From Streptomyces cellostaticus (GTDB lineage: Bacteria; Actinomycetota; Actinomycetes; Streptomycetales; Streptomycetaceae), in NCBI RefSeq assembly GCF_001513965.1, contig NZ_KQ948035.1, positions 68,041-132,040 of the forward strand: a DNA stretch of 64,000 nucleotides, written 5' to 3'. Positions 34,028 through 41,848 of the stretch are shown piece by piece (position 1 is the stretch's first letter; the number at the start of each line of letters is the position of its first letter). The notes below the pieces were generated by a model. That model ran no database searches, was not told where the DNA came from, and saw only the letters and a program-made list of their open reading frames with translations. Both the position numbers and the translations under genes were made by a program.

Positions 34028-35134
34028 ATGCCTCGTATCGCGATAGCCCTGGCCGCCTCCACTTCGGCTCTCACACTCACCGCGTGCGGCGCCATCGACA
34101 GCATCGGCGGGAGCGGTAGTTCCGCATCCCCGAAGAAGGGCGACGACATCACGGTGGGACTGCTCCTGCCCGACAAGGACACGGCACGTTTCGAGAGTTT
34201 CGACTACCCCATCATCAAGAAGGAGGTCGCCTCCCTCACGCATGGCAAGGGCAAGGTCGCTTACGCAAACGCCGGGGCGAACCCGGCCACGCAGAGTCGG
34301 CAGTTCCAGCGGATGGTGGACCAGAAGGTCGACATCATTCTGGTGGACGCGCTGGACGCCAAGGCCATCGCGCCGGATGTCCAGAAGGCGAAGGACGGCG
34401 GGATCCCCGTCATCGCCTACGACCGGCTTGCGCAGGGCCCGATCGACGCGTACGTCTCGCACGACAACGAACTCGTCGGCGAGGTCCAGGGCCGCGCCAT
34501 CATCGAGGCGCTCGGCAGCAAGGCGGCGACCAGCAAGATCGTCATGATGAACGGCGACCCGGTCGACCCGAACACGGCGAAGTTCAAGGAGGGCGCCCTC
34601 AGCGAACTCCAGAGCAAGGTCCACATCGCCAAGGAGTACGACACCGACAAATGGTCGCCAACGGTCGCCAAGGCGAACATGAAGAAGGCGATTCAGGCCA
34701 TCGGCCTCAACAACATCGCCGCCGTCTACTCGGCCAACGACGGCATGGCGGGCGCCGTCATCGACGGGCTGAAGGACGCGGGCGCCACCACGATTCCGCC
34801 GGTGACCGGGCAGGACGCGAACCTGGATGCGGTACAGCGGGTCGTCTCGGGCGAGCAGTACATGACCGTCTACAAGTCATTCCTGGACGAGGCCACCCGT
34901 GCTGCGGAGATGGCGGTGTACAAGGTCCAGGGCCGCGACATCCGGTTCGACGCGCTGACCCAGGACACGGTCGACAGTCCGACCGAGAAGAAGATCCCCG
35001 CGATGCTCGTGCCGGTGGTCGCTCTCACGAGGGCCAACATCAAGAACACGGTGATCGCAGACGGCGTCTATTCCGTCAAGGACATCTGCACCCCGAAGTA
35101 CGAGGCGGCCTGCACTGCAATCGGCCTGAAGTAG
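34028..35134 (+). CDS. Sugar ABC transporter substrate-binding lipoprotein (XylF-like)
   Basis: A 368-residue lipoprotein: signal MPRIAIALAASTSALTLTAC with lipobox LTAC, cleavage before Cys20. The mature protein is a type I periplasmic-binding fold: DDITVGLLLPDKDTARFESF, KVAYANAGANPATQSRQFQR, VDIILVDALDAKAIAPDVQK, GIPVIAYDRLAQGPIDAYVS and AVYSANDGMAGAVIDGLKDA, which match the xylose/ribose-type sugar binders. The frame is open further upstream, but only this start gives a good signal peptide. No permease or ATPase gene is adjacent, so it is an orphan binding protein or serves a transporter elsewhere. Ligand probably a pentose or related sugar. Confidence 0.88.
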   Translation: MPRIAIALAASTSALTLTACGAIDSIGGSGSSASPKKGDDITVGLLLPDKDTARFESFDYPIIKKEVASLTHGKGKVAYANAGANPATQSRQFQRMVDQKVDIILVDALDAKAIAPDVQKAKDGGIPVIAYDRLAQGPIDAYVSHDNELVGEVQGRAIIEALGSKAATSKIVMMNGDPVDPNTAKFKEGALSELQSKVHIAKEYDTDKWSPTVAKANMKKAIQAIGLNNIAAVYSANDGMAGAVIDGLKDAGATTIPPVTGQDANLDAVQRVVSGEQYMTVYKSFLDEATRAAEMAVYKVQGRDIRFDALTQDTVDSPTEKKIPAMLVPVVALTRANIKNTVIADGVYSVKDICTPKYEAACTAIGLK

Positions 35135-35472
35135 CACCCGTCCTCCGCCGCGCACGCCATCGCACCCACCCCCGGGTGGTCACGGCCCTAGCCTCCGCCG
35201 AGGTCCGACCTGCCCGAGCGGCACGGCGCAGCCCGGCGGAGGCATGGCGCATGCGAGAACCGACCGTGGCGGCCAGGCAGGCCAGCGCGCCGCCCCCGAC
35301 ATCTGACCACCACCCACAACATTGGCTCCGAAGTGTGCCGAGCCGCGAGAGTCGGCACTGAACCGGCCACGATGCAGCCAGTCAGGCCCCGGCCCGGTTC
35401 CCTCGTGCGAGCTGGTCCTCAGTCCCCAACTCGCGCAAGATCAGGCGGAAATGCCGGGCGGTGTAAAGTCTG
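35135..35472. other. Intergenic region, no gene seen
   Basis: No open frame with a plausible start or motif and no clear terminator hairpin was recognised. It separates the convergent sugar-binding lipoprotein and MerR genes. Confidence 0.35.
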
Positions 35473-36243
35473 TTAGGGGATGTCGATTCCGGCTGATCGC
35501 ATTTTCTCCTGGATCAACGTGGTCAGTCGGGTCCAGGCAGGCCGCTCGTCTTCTCCGTGGCGGGTGAGCAGTTCGTAACGGGGCGCGCCATCGTCGCGGT
35601 TCTGGAGGCCGCTCAGCGTGGGCAGCAGTGAGGGATCGGCGAGGAAGTGGGCGGCCACTTCCTCGGCGAGTTCCTCGATCCGGGGATCGTCGGGGTCCCA
35701 GTTCCCGGCGCTCCAGGTGAGCTTGATGATGGCGACGTGCCGGGGATCGTCGAGGCCGCGCTCGATCTGGGAGAGGTAGTCGTCGAAGCCCTCCGGCAGC
35801 AGGGCCCTGACCAGGATCAGACCCTCTCGTGCCGTCGTCACGTCGTCCGCGGTGAATCCGAGCGCGGGCATCCGGTCCAGCAGCGCGAGAGCACGGTCGG
35901 GCAGCAGGACCCGGTCGCGGTGGGCGAGCCGGCGCAGCGTCTCGCGCCGCGCGATCAGCTCGTCGATCCGGCTGGTGAGGCTCTCCTCGACATCGACGAG
36001 CGCGGCCGCGAACGTGTCGGGATCGGCATCGACCATGGTGCCGATCCCGGCCAGCGGTACGCCTGCGCCGGCCAGTGTCCGGACCTGGACCAGCCGCAGC
36101 AGGTCGGCCGTTCCGCAGCGTCGGTAGCCGGACGTGTCGCGGCCGGGTTCGTCGATCAGGCCGTTCTGGTGGTAGCGCCGGATGGTCTTCACCGTGCCGC
36201 CGGCGAATGCCGCGGCTTGGCTGATGGTGATTCCGTCTGGCAT
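35473..36243 (-). CDS. MerR family transcriptional regulator
   Basis: A 256-residue regulator. The N-terminal winged helix is ITISQAAAFAGGTVKTIRRY, HQNGLIDEPGRDTSGYRRCG, TADLLRLVQVRTLAGAGVPL, with the standard linker helix AGIGTMVDADPDTFAAALVD and coiled dimer segment SLTSRIDELIARRETLRRLA. The C-terminal domain of about 130 residues (LDRMPALGFTADDVTTAREG ... RPAWTRLTTLIQEKMRSAGI) is the ligand-binding part common in longer Streptomyces MerR proteins. It overlaps the end of the upstream hydrolase pseudogene by about 55 bases on the same strand, so the two were one operon; the MerR-type operator at 37011-37029 precedes that operon. Confidence 0.9.
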   Translation of the reverse strand: MPDGITISQAAAFAGGTVKTIRRYHQNGLIDEPGRDTSGYRRCGTADLLRLVQVRTLAGAGVPLAGIGTMVDADPDTFAAALVDVEESLTSRIDELIARRETLRRLAHRDRVLLPDRALALLDRMPALGFTADDVTTAREGLILVRALLPEGFDDYLSQIERGLDDPRHVAIIKLTWSAGNWDPDDPRIEELAEEVAAHFLADPSLLPTLSGLQNRDDGAPRYELLTRHGEDERPAWTRLTTLIQEKMRSAGIDIP

Positions 36244-36993
36244 TGCGTCAGTTGACCCCCGCCGTGCAGCGAGTCGGCCACTTCTCGAACGGCCGTGGCG
36301 ATGGCCCGGAAGTCCTTGCGCACGATGGTCGTGTGCTTGCTTCCGACCGTCGCGCTCACCCCCACGTTGGGATTCCGGGAGAGGATCGGGTCCAGCGTGG
36401 CACGCATCGCCGCCAGCCCTTCCGCGGTGCCGCCGAGGCTGGCACCCGAGGCGACGAGGAACCGCATCGGGAAGGTCACGAGGTCGAAGACCGGCTCGCT
36501 GGCGGCGACGATCTCGTTCAGCTCTATGTTGACCTCGGCGTGCTGGTCGGCGCTCATCCGCGCGGCCATGCCCAGCGGGCGGACGAGCGGCATTATCCGA
36601 CCGAAGCGCCGGAACATCTTCCGGATCTCCTCCCGGCCGGCCTCTCGGCTGCCCTCGACGGTGGCGAGGTAGTCCCACGGGTAGCCACCGTCGACCATGA
36701 CCACACCAGCGACGCGGTCCGGGTTCCGGGTGGCCCGGTGCAGCGCGAGCGCCGCACCGTAGGACCAGCCGACCAGCAGTGGCCGCTCCGCGCCAGTCGC
36801 ATCCAGGACGGCATCGACGTCGCGGATGCAGGCGTCGAAGGAGTAGTCCGCCGACTGATTCGACCGGCCGCGGGCCCGCTCGTCGTAGGTGATGTGCCGG
36901 TACTCGTTCCCGAGTTGCCGTGTCCTCCACCGGCACCATGCCGGTCCAGGGGGAGTTGGGGTTCGGGTTCGAGTTAGGGTTCGAGTTCGTCAT
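36189..36993 (-). pseudogene. Alpha/beta hydrolase with internal deletion and frameshift
   Basis: Starting at ATG 36993 the frame reads MTNSNPNSNPNPNSPW, TGMVPVEDTA, then should continue for about 35 residues with the first strand and oxyanion loop. Instead it jumps, out of frame, to LGNEYRHITYDERARGRSNQ and on through PLLVGWSYGAALALHRATRN (nucleophile Ser in GxSxG), VAGVVMVDGGYPWDYLATVE, RNPNVGVSATVGSKHTTIVR and a final DFRAIATAVREVADSLHGG. The deletion removed the region between VEDTA and LGNEY and shifted frame, so the enzyme is inactive although the rest is well preserved. It overlaps the following MerR gene. Confidence 0.75.
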
Positions 36994-36999
36994 GCGTTC

Positions 37000-37030
37000 A
37001 GCGTCCACCCTGACCTTAGGCCAAGGTCAA
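37000..37030 (-). promoter_or_regulatory. MerR-type promoter/operator with long spacer
   Basis: On the minus strand TTGACC (37030-37025) is a -35 element overlapped by the dyad TGACCTT/AAGGTCA (37011-37017 and 37023-37029). A weak -10-like hexamer follows after 19 bases, the lengthened spacing characteristic of promoters that MerR proteins activate by DNA untwisting. It lies directly before the hydrolase-MerR transcription unit. Confidence 0.6.
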
Positions 37031-37189
37031 CCTCGGAATTTCTGCAGTTCGCTGACCGGGTCGGTGCCTGTGCCGCGCCGAAGGCCGGTAGGCACGATGT
37101 CAACCAACGTGGCCCGGTACACGAAGTCAACCCCCGAAGGACTTCCGGAGCCGACCACTTGGTTCAGAGAAGTGACTGACCTACGAATA

Positions 37190-37280
37190 CTTTGCCAAGC
37201 GGACCTTCGGCTGGCCATTGCACCACCGCCGACTGACCCACGCCTACGAGACCCACCCACACCACTGCGAGGCTGCCTCA
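37190..37280 (+). mobile_element. IS5-family transposase C-terminal remnant
   Basis: One frame reads RTFGWPLHHRRLTHAYETHP then HHCEA. This matches the ERSFGWL..HRRL.RDYETHP..SEA segment near the end of IS5-group transposases, which carries the last catalytic Glu neighbourhood. Only this short piece remains. The rest of 37031-37432 shows no gene. Confidence 0.55.
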
Positions 37281-37432
37281 CCGGGAGCGCGCACGCATCG
37301 GCACCCGCGCCGACGCCTGCTGACCCGTTCCCGCGGCAGCTCGTTCCCCGGTGGCCACACACCGCCGGGGAGAGGCTGCGGCCCGTGCCGGCTCCCGTCC
37401 TCAGAGGCTCTTGCGGGCAGGCACCGGGCGGG

Positions 37433-37978
37433 TCAGCCGTCGGCCTCGTCCTCCTGCCCGGCCGCGTCGCCGATGGCGACGCGCAGGTCATGCATGCCTT
37501 GCAGGATGTCGATGAGGGCTTCTTCCGCCCCGCTCAGAGCGCGTCGGGTTCCCTCCGTATCGCCGCGCTCCGCGTGCAGCTGCGCGCCGAGCGCGTACAC
37601 CGCTGTCATGACAGCGGCGAAGGCGGCCTCCCGGCCGGGTGGCAGTTCCTCCGCCTCGGGTTCGGAGACCTGCACGGCGGTGCGCTGCAGCCGGTTCGTC
37701 AGGACGTTGACCGCGAGGCCGGGGTCCGCTCCTATCTGTTCCCCCCAGCCGAGCAACGTCTCAAGGACGTCCTCGATCTCCTCTTCCTCGGTCAGACGGG
37801 TTGCAGCGGTGATCTCGAGCTCCGTTTTAGCCAGCAGACTGCCCAGCAGCTGCAGGCGGTCTTCTTCCTGCGGCCCCTCGGGTCGCTTCTCCGTGTCTGC
37901 CACCGGCTCAGCCGCCAGAGCAGCCAGCGCTGCGTAGATCTGCTCAGCGCTTACCGGGCGCTCACTACTGATGCTCAC
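37433..37978 (-). CDS. Acidic helical protein of unknown function
   Basis: A 181-residue protein from GTG 37978 (a GTG at 38053 would add 25 residues). It is strongly acidic and predicted to be nearly all helical: VSAEQIYAALAALAAEPVAD, RLQLLGSLLAKTELEITAAT, RLTEEEEIEDVLETLLGWGE, AAFAAVMTAVYALGAQLHAE and GAEEALIDILQGMHDLRVAI. There is no signal peptide or membrane segment. I do not recognise a family. Codon use is regular for the genus, so it is probably a real gene. It is surrounded by transposon and enzyme remnants, and its role cannot be inferred from neighbours. Confidence 0.6.
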   Translation of the reverse strand: MSISSERPVSAEQIYAALAALAAEPVADTEKRPEGPQEEDRLQLLGSLLAKTELEITAATRLTEEEEIEDVLETLLGWGEQIGADPGLAVNVLTNRLQRTAVQVSEPEAEELPPGREAAFAAVMTAVYALGAQLHAERGDTEGTRRALSGAEEALIDILQGMHDLRVAIGDAAGQEDEADG

Positions 37979-38214
37979 GCCTTCAGCTTCACCCAGCGAA
38001 GGCGTCCCCGCCCGCCCAGACACCTTCGAGTCCCGAGCTAAATTTCCATTCACCCGCCTGCGCTGCTGTTCGTGGTCCAGTGCACCGCAGAGGGTGCGTG
38101 CTCAGAGCCTGCGGGTGATGTGCTGCTCCCACTGGTTCGGTCACGCTCCAGGGTTCCAGCCCAGGCGCCGACACACCCCGGCCATCCAGGTGCGGGGACG
38201 GTCTCAGCGCCGCG

Positions 38215-38620
38215 AGCCGGGGGGGCCGTCGGCGCCGAGCGACAGCTTGTAGCCGGTGCCGGCGGAGGCCACGCACAGCCGGGGGTTCGACTCGGTCCTC
38301 GATCTGGTTGGTGCGTACGAAGCCCTTGACCTGCTTGTTCGCCAGGTACTGCGCCTCCAGGGACAGCTGCCCGGAGACGTAGAAAGACAGCGCGTCCGGC
38401 CCGTGCTCGTCCAGGATCGTCCGCAGTCGGACCGCGACCGAGGCGATGGCCTCGTCCACATCGGTCTCGACCGGCTCGGCGCCCCGCTTGTCCCGCACCA
38501 GGGCCTTGCCACCTCGCCGGGCGCGGCCATCATGTCCGCGCTCGGCGCCCCCTTGGTCACAGGAGGCCGAAGTTGGTGGGGTGCGCCTTGTCCCCGGACG
38601 CCTTCGCCGAGCGGCGGCGG
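38215..38620 (-). pseudogene. Molybdopterin nitrate reductase fragment
   Basis: The minus strand reads, across frames, DKAHPTNFGLL, TKGAPSADMMAAPGEVA, then VRDKRGAEPVETDVDEAIAS, VAVRLRTILDEHGPDALSFY, VSGQLSLEAQYLANKQVKGF, VRTNQIED and, after another frame change, SNPRLCVASAGTGYKLSLGA and DGPPGS. This is the molybdopterin domain start of assimilatory nitrate-reductase-type oxidoreductases. The iron-sulfur N-terminus and several hundred C-terminal residues are missing and there are at least two frameshifts, so it is a relic. Confidence 0.7.
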
Positions 38621-38778
38621 CCGTCGGCCGGATACCGCACCAGGTCCAGCACGATCGGCGCCCTGCGTGGCTGCGGTTGGCCGGCGGATCGAGCCCGCGA
38701 TGTCGGCCAGCCGCAGCCGTGCTGACGGTGTGGTTCCTGGGGCGTCAGCGTATGGGGTCCGTGTGGGGCTCGGCTCTT

Positions 38779-39060
38779 CTAGACGGGCGCCAGTTTGAAC
38801 TGCTGGTTGTTACCGTGCCAGCAGCCGGACTGGACCACCGGGGCGCCGTCTCCTTCGTCGGCCCAGGCGACGTCCATGCACTTGCCGCTGTGCTTTGCGA
38901 TGAGCAGGACGTAGCCGTCGCTGGTGGGCTGCTGGTACCAGCGTTGGTTGTCGCCGTAGTGGCAGTTGGCCTGGACGATGCGGGCCGTGTCCGCGTGGCT
39001 GGCCCATTCGACGTCCAGGTATGTGCCGCTGTGGTGCGCGCGGCACTGGTGCCGGGAGCC
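38779..39060 (-). pseudogene. Ricin-type beta-trefoil lectin C-terminal fragment
   Basis: The minus-strand frame contains RAHHSGTYLDVEWASHADTA, RIVQANCHYGDNQRWYQQPT, LLIAKHSGKCMDVAWADEGD and GAPVVQSGCWHGNNQQFKLA. These give two ricin-type repeats with the SGKCMDV and QxW-like NQRW/NQQF signatures. The N-terminal part, including any signal peptide or catalytic domain, is absent: the upstream sequence is in another frame and unrelated. It ends normally (KLAPV, stop at 38779). Confidence 0.65.
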
Positions 39061-39128
39061 GGCCTCGAGGAGACGGGGGCGGCGCTGTCCCGGGTGCTCG
39101 CGCCGAAGGTGGCGCATGACGCATTGCG

Positions 39129-40042
39129 GTGTGGAGTGATGAACCCGGCGTCGGGTTTGGGTGTCACGTCACTGGCGTTCTGGCATGGGTACGCGCCCGA
39201 TGTCGGTCGCGCGCGCTACTGAGCCCGGACGGCATCGGAGCCTATGTGCGGGACCTGGATCGCCTGGCGCGGCAGACGGTCCCGGTGATGGTGGTCGATC
39301 GGAGACATAGCCCAGGTGCGTGTGACCGGCTGCTCGCCGAGTACGGGGTCGGTGAGGAGTTGTGCCTCGTGTTGCGGGACACGCGCGGAGTGTGTGGGGG
39401 GTGCTCTACCTGTTGCGGGAGGCGGGCGGGCGGCCGTTCGACGGTGCTGACGTGCGGCGGATCGCCGAGGTCGGGCCCTCGTTGATCGCCGCGCTGCGCA
39501 GCTATGTGACGGCTGGGCCCGTCGCCCTGTCAGCGCACGCGCCGCCACCTAGTGTGCTCATCGTCGCTGCGGACGGACGGATCGGGGCGACGACGCCTCA
39601 GGCGCGGCCGTGGCTGGAGGCAATGACTGCTCGGCAGAACGTTCCGGACTGGCTGATCGAGTCGTCCTTCGCCGCGCTGGCAGCCGCAGCGCGGGAGCAT
39701 GCGCGCAATCCGCGCCGGCACAACCCGCTGCTGTGCGTACCCTCATCGGGATCCGGCTGGTGGACCGCGATCGACGCGCAGCCGCTCGGCGACGACGGCG
39801 ACGTTGCGGTCGTGATCCAACGGGCAACCGGCACGCTGCTGCTCCCCTCGTTCTGCGACTGGTACGCAATCACCGCCCGCGAACGCCAGATCATGCACCA
39901 CCTGCAGGACGGGTCCGCGCCCAAGCAGATCGCCCGGCTCCTCGACTTGTCCGTGCACACGATCAACGAGCATCTCAGGGCGATCTTCCGCAAGACCGGC
40001 ACCTGCGGGCGGAACGAACTGGTAGCGGCCATCACAGCGTGA
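39129..40042 (+). pseudogene. LuxR-type regulator, truncated and frameshifted
   Basis: The first frame, 39129 to about 39390, contains GAYVRDLDRLARQTVPVMVV and AEYGVGEELCLVLRDTRGV; the next, 39394 to 40042, continues WGVLYLLREAGGRPFDGADV and ends with a LuxR helix-turn-helix: DWYAITARERQIMHHLQDGS, APKQIARLLDLSVHTINEHL, RAIFRKTGTCGRNELVAAI. The two join if one extra TG is removed from GGAGTGTGTGGGG near 39390-39396. The N-terminus also lacks the expected start of the GAF-like sensor. Everything after the frameshift is well preserved and could still be made as a 226-residue protein from 39362. Confidence 0.65.
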
Positions 40043-40608
40043 CGCCCTCAGGCCGCAAGCAGGGATGCCGTTACTGACTTCGGCTCGTCAGGATCAGTAC
40101 GAGGTCCGCCGCTGTATCGGCTGGTACCGGCACATCATCGTGGCCGCAAAGGTGGATACAGAAACGCTTCCGGCAAGTCGGCGCCTGTCCGCGGCCCACG
40201 GGGCACCGGCCGCTTCGATCTGTACGCGAGCAGTACGCCTGCGATCCTCCGCGACCGGGTGCACCTCCCAGCGGTAGGCGGGGGAGAGCACCCTCACAGT
40301 CCCGGGCTGGCTGGAGAGCATCGGTCCGTGTCCGTTTCTGTACTTTCCGTGACATTGGATCAGGACGACTTTCGGTGTCCCCGGGCACGGTGTTCGCGCC
40401 CAAGACAGCCTTGCCCGCACGGCGGTTTGCGGCTCCGGGCGGGAGTGGAGGGCTTGGTCAGGGTGTGGCCGGAACAAATCGGGCAGGGCGAGGGCGGTAT
40501 GGCTGGGCGGGGCCACTGCTGGTGACATATGCGGCGCGGTGTCGCGGCGCCATGCCCGAACCACATCAGCGAAGTGGTCTTGTTCATCTCGGAACGGAAG
40601 GCGGCGGG
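40043..40608 (+). other. Region upstream of the giant operon; IS701-like transposase scrap at about 40085-40160
   Basis: At about 40085-40160 a frame reads SARQDQYEVRRCIGWYRHII, which resembles the conserved YEVR.W..WYRHITL segment near the end of IS701/IS4-type transposases; it is followed by unrelated sequence. From 40160 to 40608 I found no convincing gene. The promoter of the giant operon must lie here, but no clear -35/-10 pair stood out. GGAAGGCGG just before 40609 is its first ribosome binding site. Confidence 0.4.
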
Positions 40609-41811
40609 ATGCCGGCTGAGGTCATCTTCTTCAACGTCGGCCAGGGGGACTGCACGTTCCTGTGGTTCTACGAAGTGCCGGGCGGCGGCTCCGGGCTGTC
40701 GAACCTCGCGGACCGGGTAGGCGTGGCCGCCGCCCTGATCGACTGCGGGGGCAAGCCCTCCATTCCGCACCGCAGCACGCACGGTCGGCCGGGCACGAAC
40801 GACGAGCGGACGGTCGCGCACATCCGGGAGGTCATCGCCGACCGGCTCGCGCGGAACGCCGGGGCGAGCCGGGGCAAGCTGGACTACCTGTTCCTCAGTC
40901 ACTCTGACGCCGACCACTACAACCTGCTCGAGCCGCTGCTGTGCAACGCCGCCAAGACGCTCGACTTCGGGATCCAGGATGTGTGGTACACGGGCGACCC
41001 CCGGGAGTTCCACAAGGGGGACACCGACGCGTTCACCTACAAGCTGCTGGAACCGGGGGAGCAGCACCGGCTGACCAACGGCGCCCACAGGGTGGTGAAC
41101 GACCCGAAGTCCGTCGGTCTGTACCCGGCGAACCAACGCGTCGAGATCGCTCCGACGGTTGCCGGCCTGCCGGAGCTCTACCTCGTGTGTTCCTCGCTGT
41201 ACGCCATCGTCGACGGCCGGAAGGTGACCTCCAAGACACGCGGGAAGCGACCTTCCACCTGGACGAACGCAGCCAGCCTGGTGTTCATGCTGCGCGGCCG
41301 GCCCGCCGCGGGCGACGAGCGGCGGCAGAAGGTGCTGCTGATGGCCGATGCCGAGCGCGGCGTGGAGGACTTCCTGCGGGAGTCCGACCTCGTGGACAGC
41401 CGCTACCAGCGCGAGAAGAACCTGTGGCTGAAGGCCGGTCACCACGGCAGCGCCGAGGCCACCAGCAAGGACTGGCTCGACTACACCACCCCCGACGCGC
41501 TGTTCTTCAGCTCCGGGCTCGGGCGCTTCGGCGGCACCGGCATGCCGGCCGACACCAAGCTGAACGAGATCCGCACCACCCTCGCCGCGCACAGCCTCCC
41601 TCAGCCGGTCATCGCGCCGACTCAGCAGCATCCGTACGGGTCCTTCCAGAGGGGAAGGACACCGCCGTTCGTCATACAGAACGCGACGGAGGGCATCTGC
41701 ACGACCCTGGCCGAGGCTCCGCCTCCCTCCGGGCGTGACTGGCTGGGGGTGGACTGGCATCTGATTCTGGATGACCCGAGGCCCGGCGACTATCACCTCG
41801 CATTCGTCTAA
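40609..41811 (+). CDS. ComEC-like metallo-beta-lactamase-fold hydrolase, first gene of giant operon
   Basis: A 400-residue soluble protein. The metallo-beta-lactamase-fold core resembles the C-terminal domain of ComEC/Rec2: MPAEVIFFNVGQGDCTFLWF (the NVGQGD start), AALIDCGGK, LFLSHSDADHYNLLEPLL with metal motif His98-x-Asp100-x-Asp102-His103, a VLLMADAE strand, and LKAGHHGSAEATSKDWLDYT (GHHGS near residue 277) with a final PTQQHPYGS. Such domains are metal-dependent nucleases or phosphodiesterases; stand-alone ones occur in conflict and phage-related loci. There is no membrane segment. The ATG at 40609 has GGAAGGCGG upstream. The next gene starts 37 bases downstream. Confidence 0.8.
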   Translation: MPAEVIFFNVGQGDCTFLWFYEVPGGGSGLSNLADRVGVAAALIDCGGKPSIPHRSTHGRPGTNDERTVAHIREVIADRLARNAGASRGKLDYLFLSHSDADHYNLLEPLLCNAAKTLDFGIQDVWYTGDPREFHKGDTDAFTYKLLEPGEQHRLTNGAHRVVNDPKSVGLYPANQRVEIAPTVAGLPELYLVCSSLYAIVDGRKVTSKTRGKRPSTWTNAASLVFMLRGRPAAGDERRQKVLLMADAERGVEDFLRESDLVDSRYQREKNLWLKAGHHGSAEATSKDWLDYTTPDALFFSSGLGRFGGTGMPADTKLNEIRTTLAAHSLPQPVIAPTQQHPYGSFQRGRTPPFVIQNATEGICTTLAEAPPPSGRDWLGVDWHLILDDPRPGDYHLAFV

Positions 41812-41848
41812 CGACTCCTCAGACTCAGGGAACAGGGAGCAGCCTGTC

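Noticed and set aside
36940..36992. Telomere-like GGGTTCG/GGGTTA-type repeats
   Set aside because: They are codons for an Asn-Pro-Ser-rich start of the hydrolase pseudogene (MTNSNPNSNPNPNS) and not a terminal repeat; streptomycete telomeres are palindromic, not G-rich tandem repeats.
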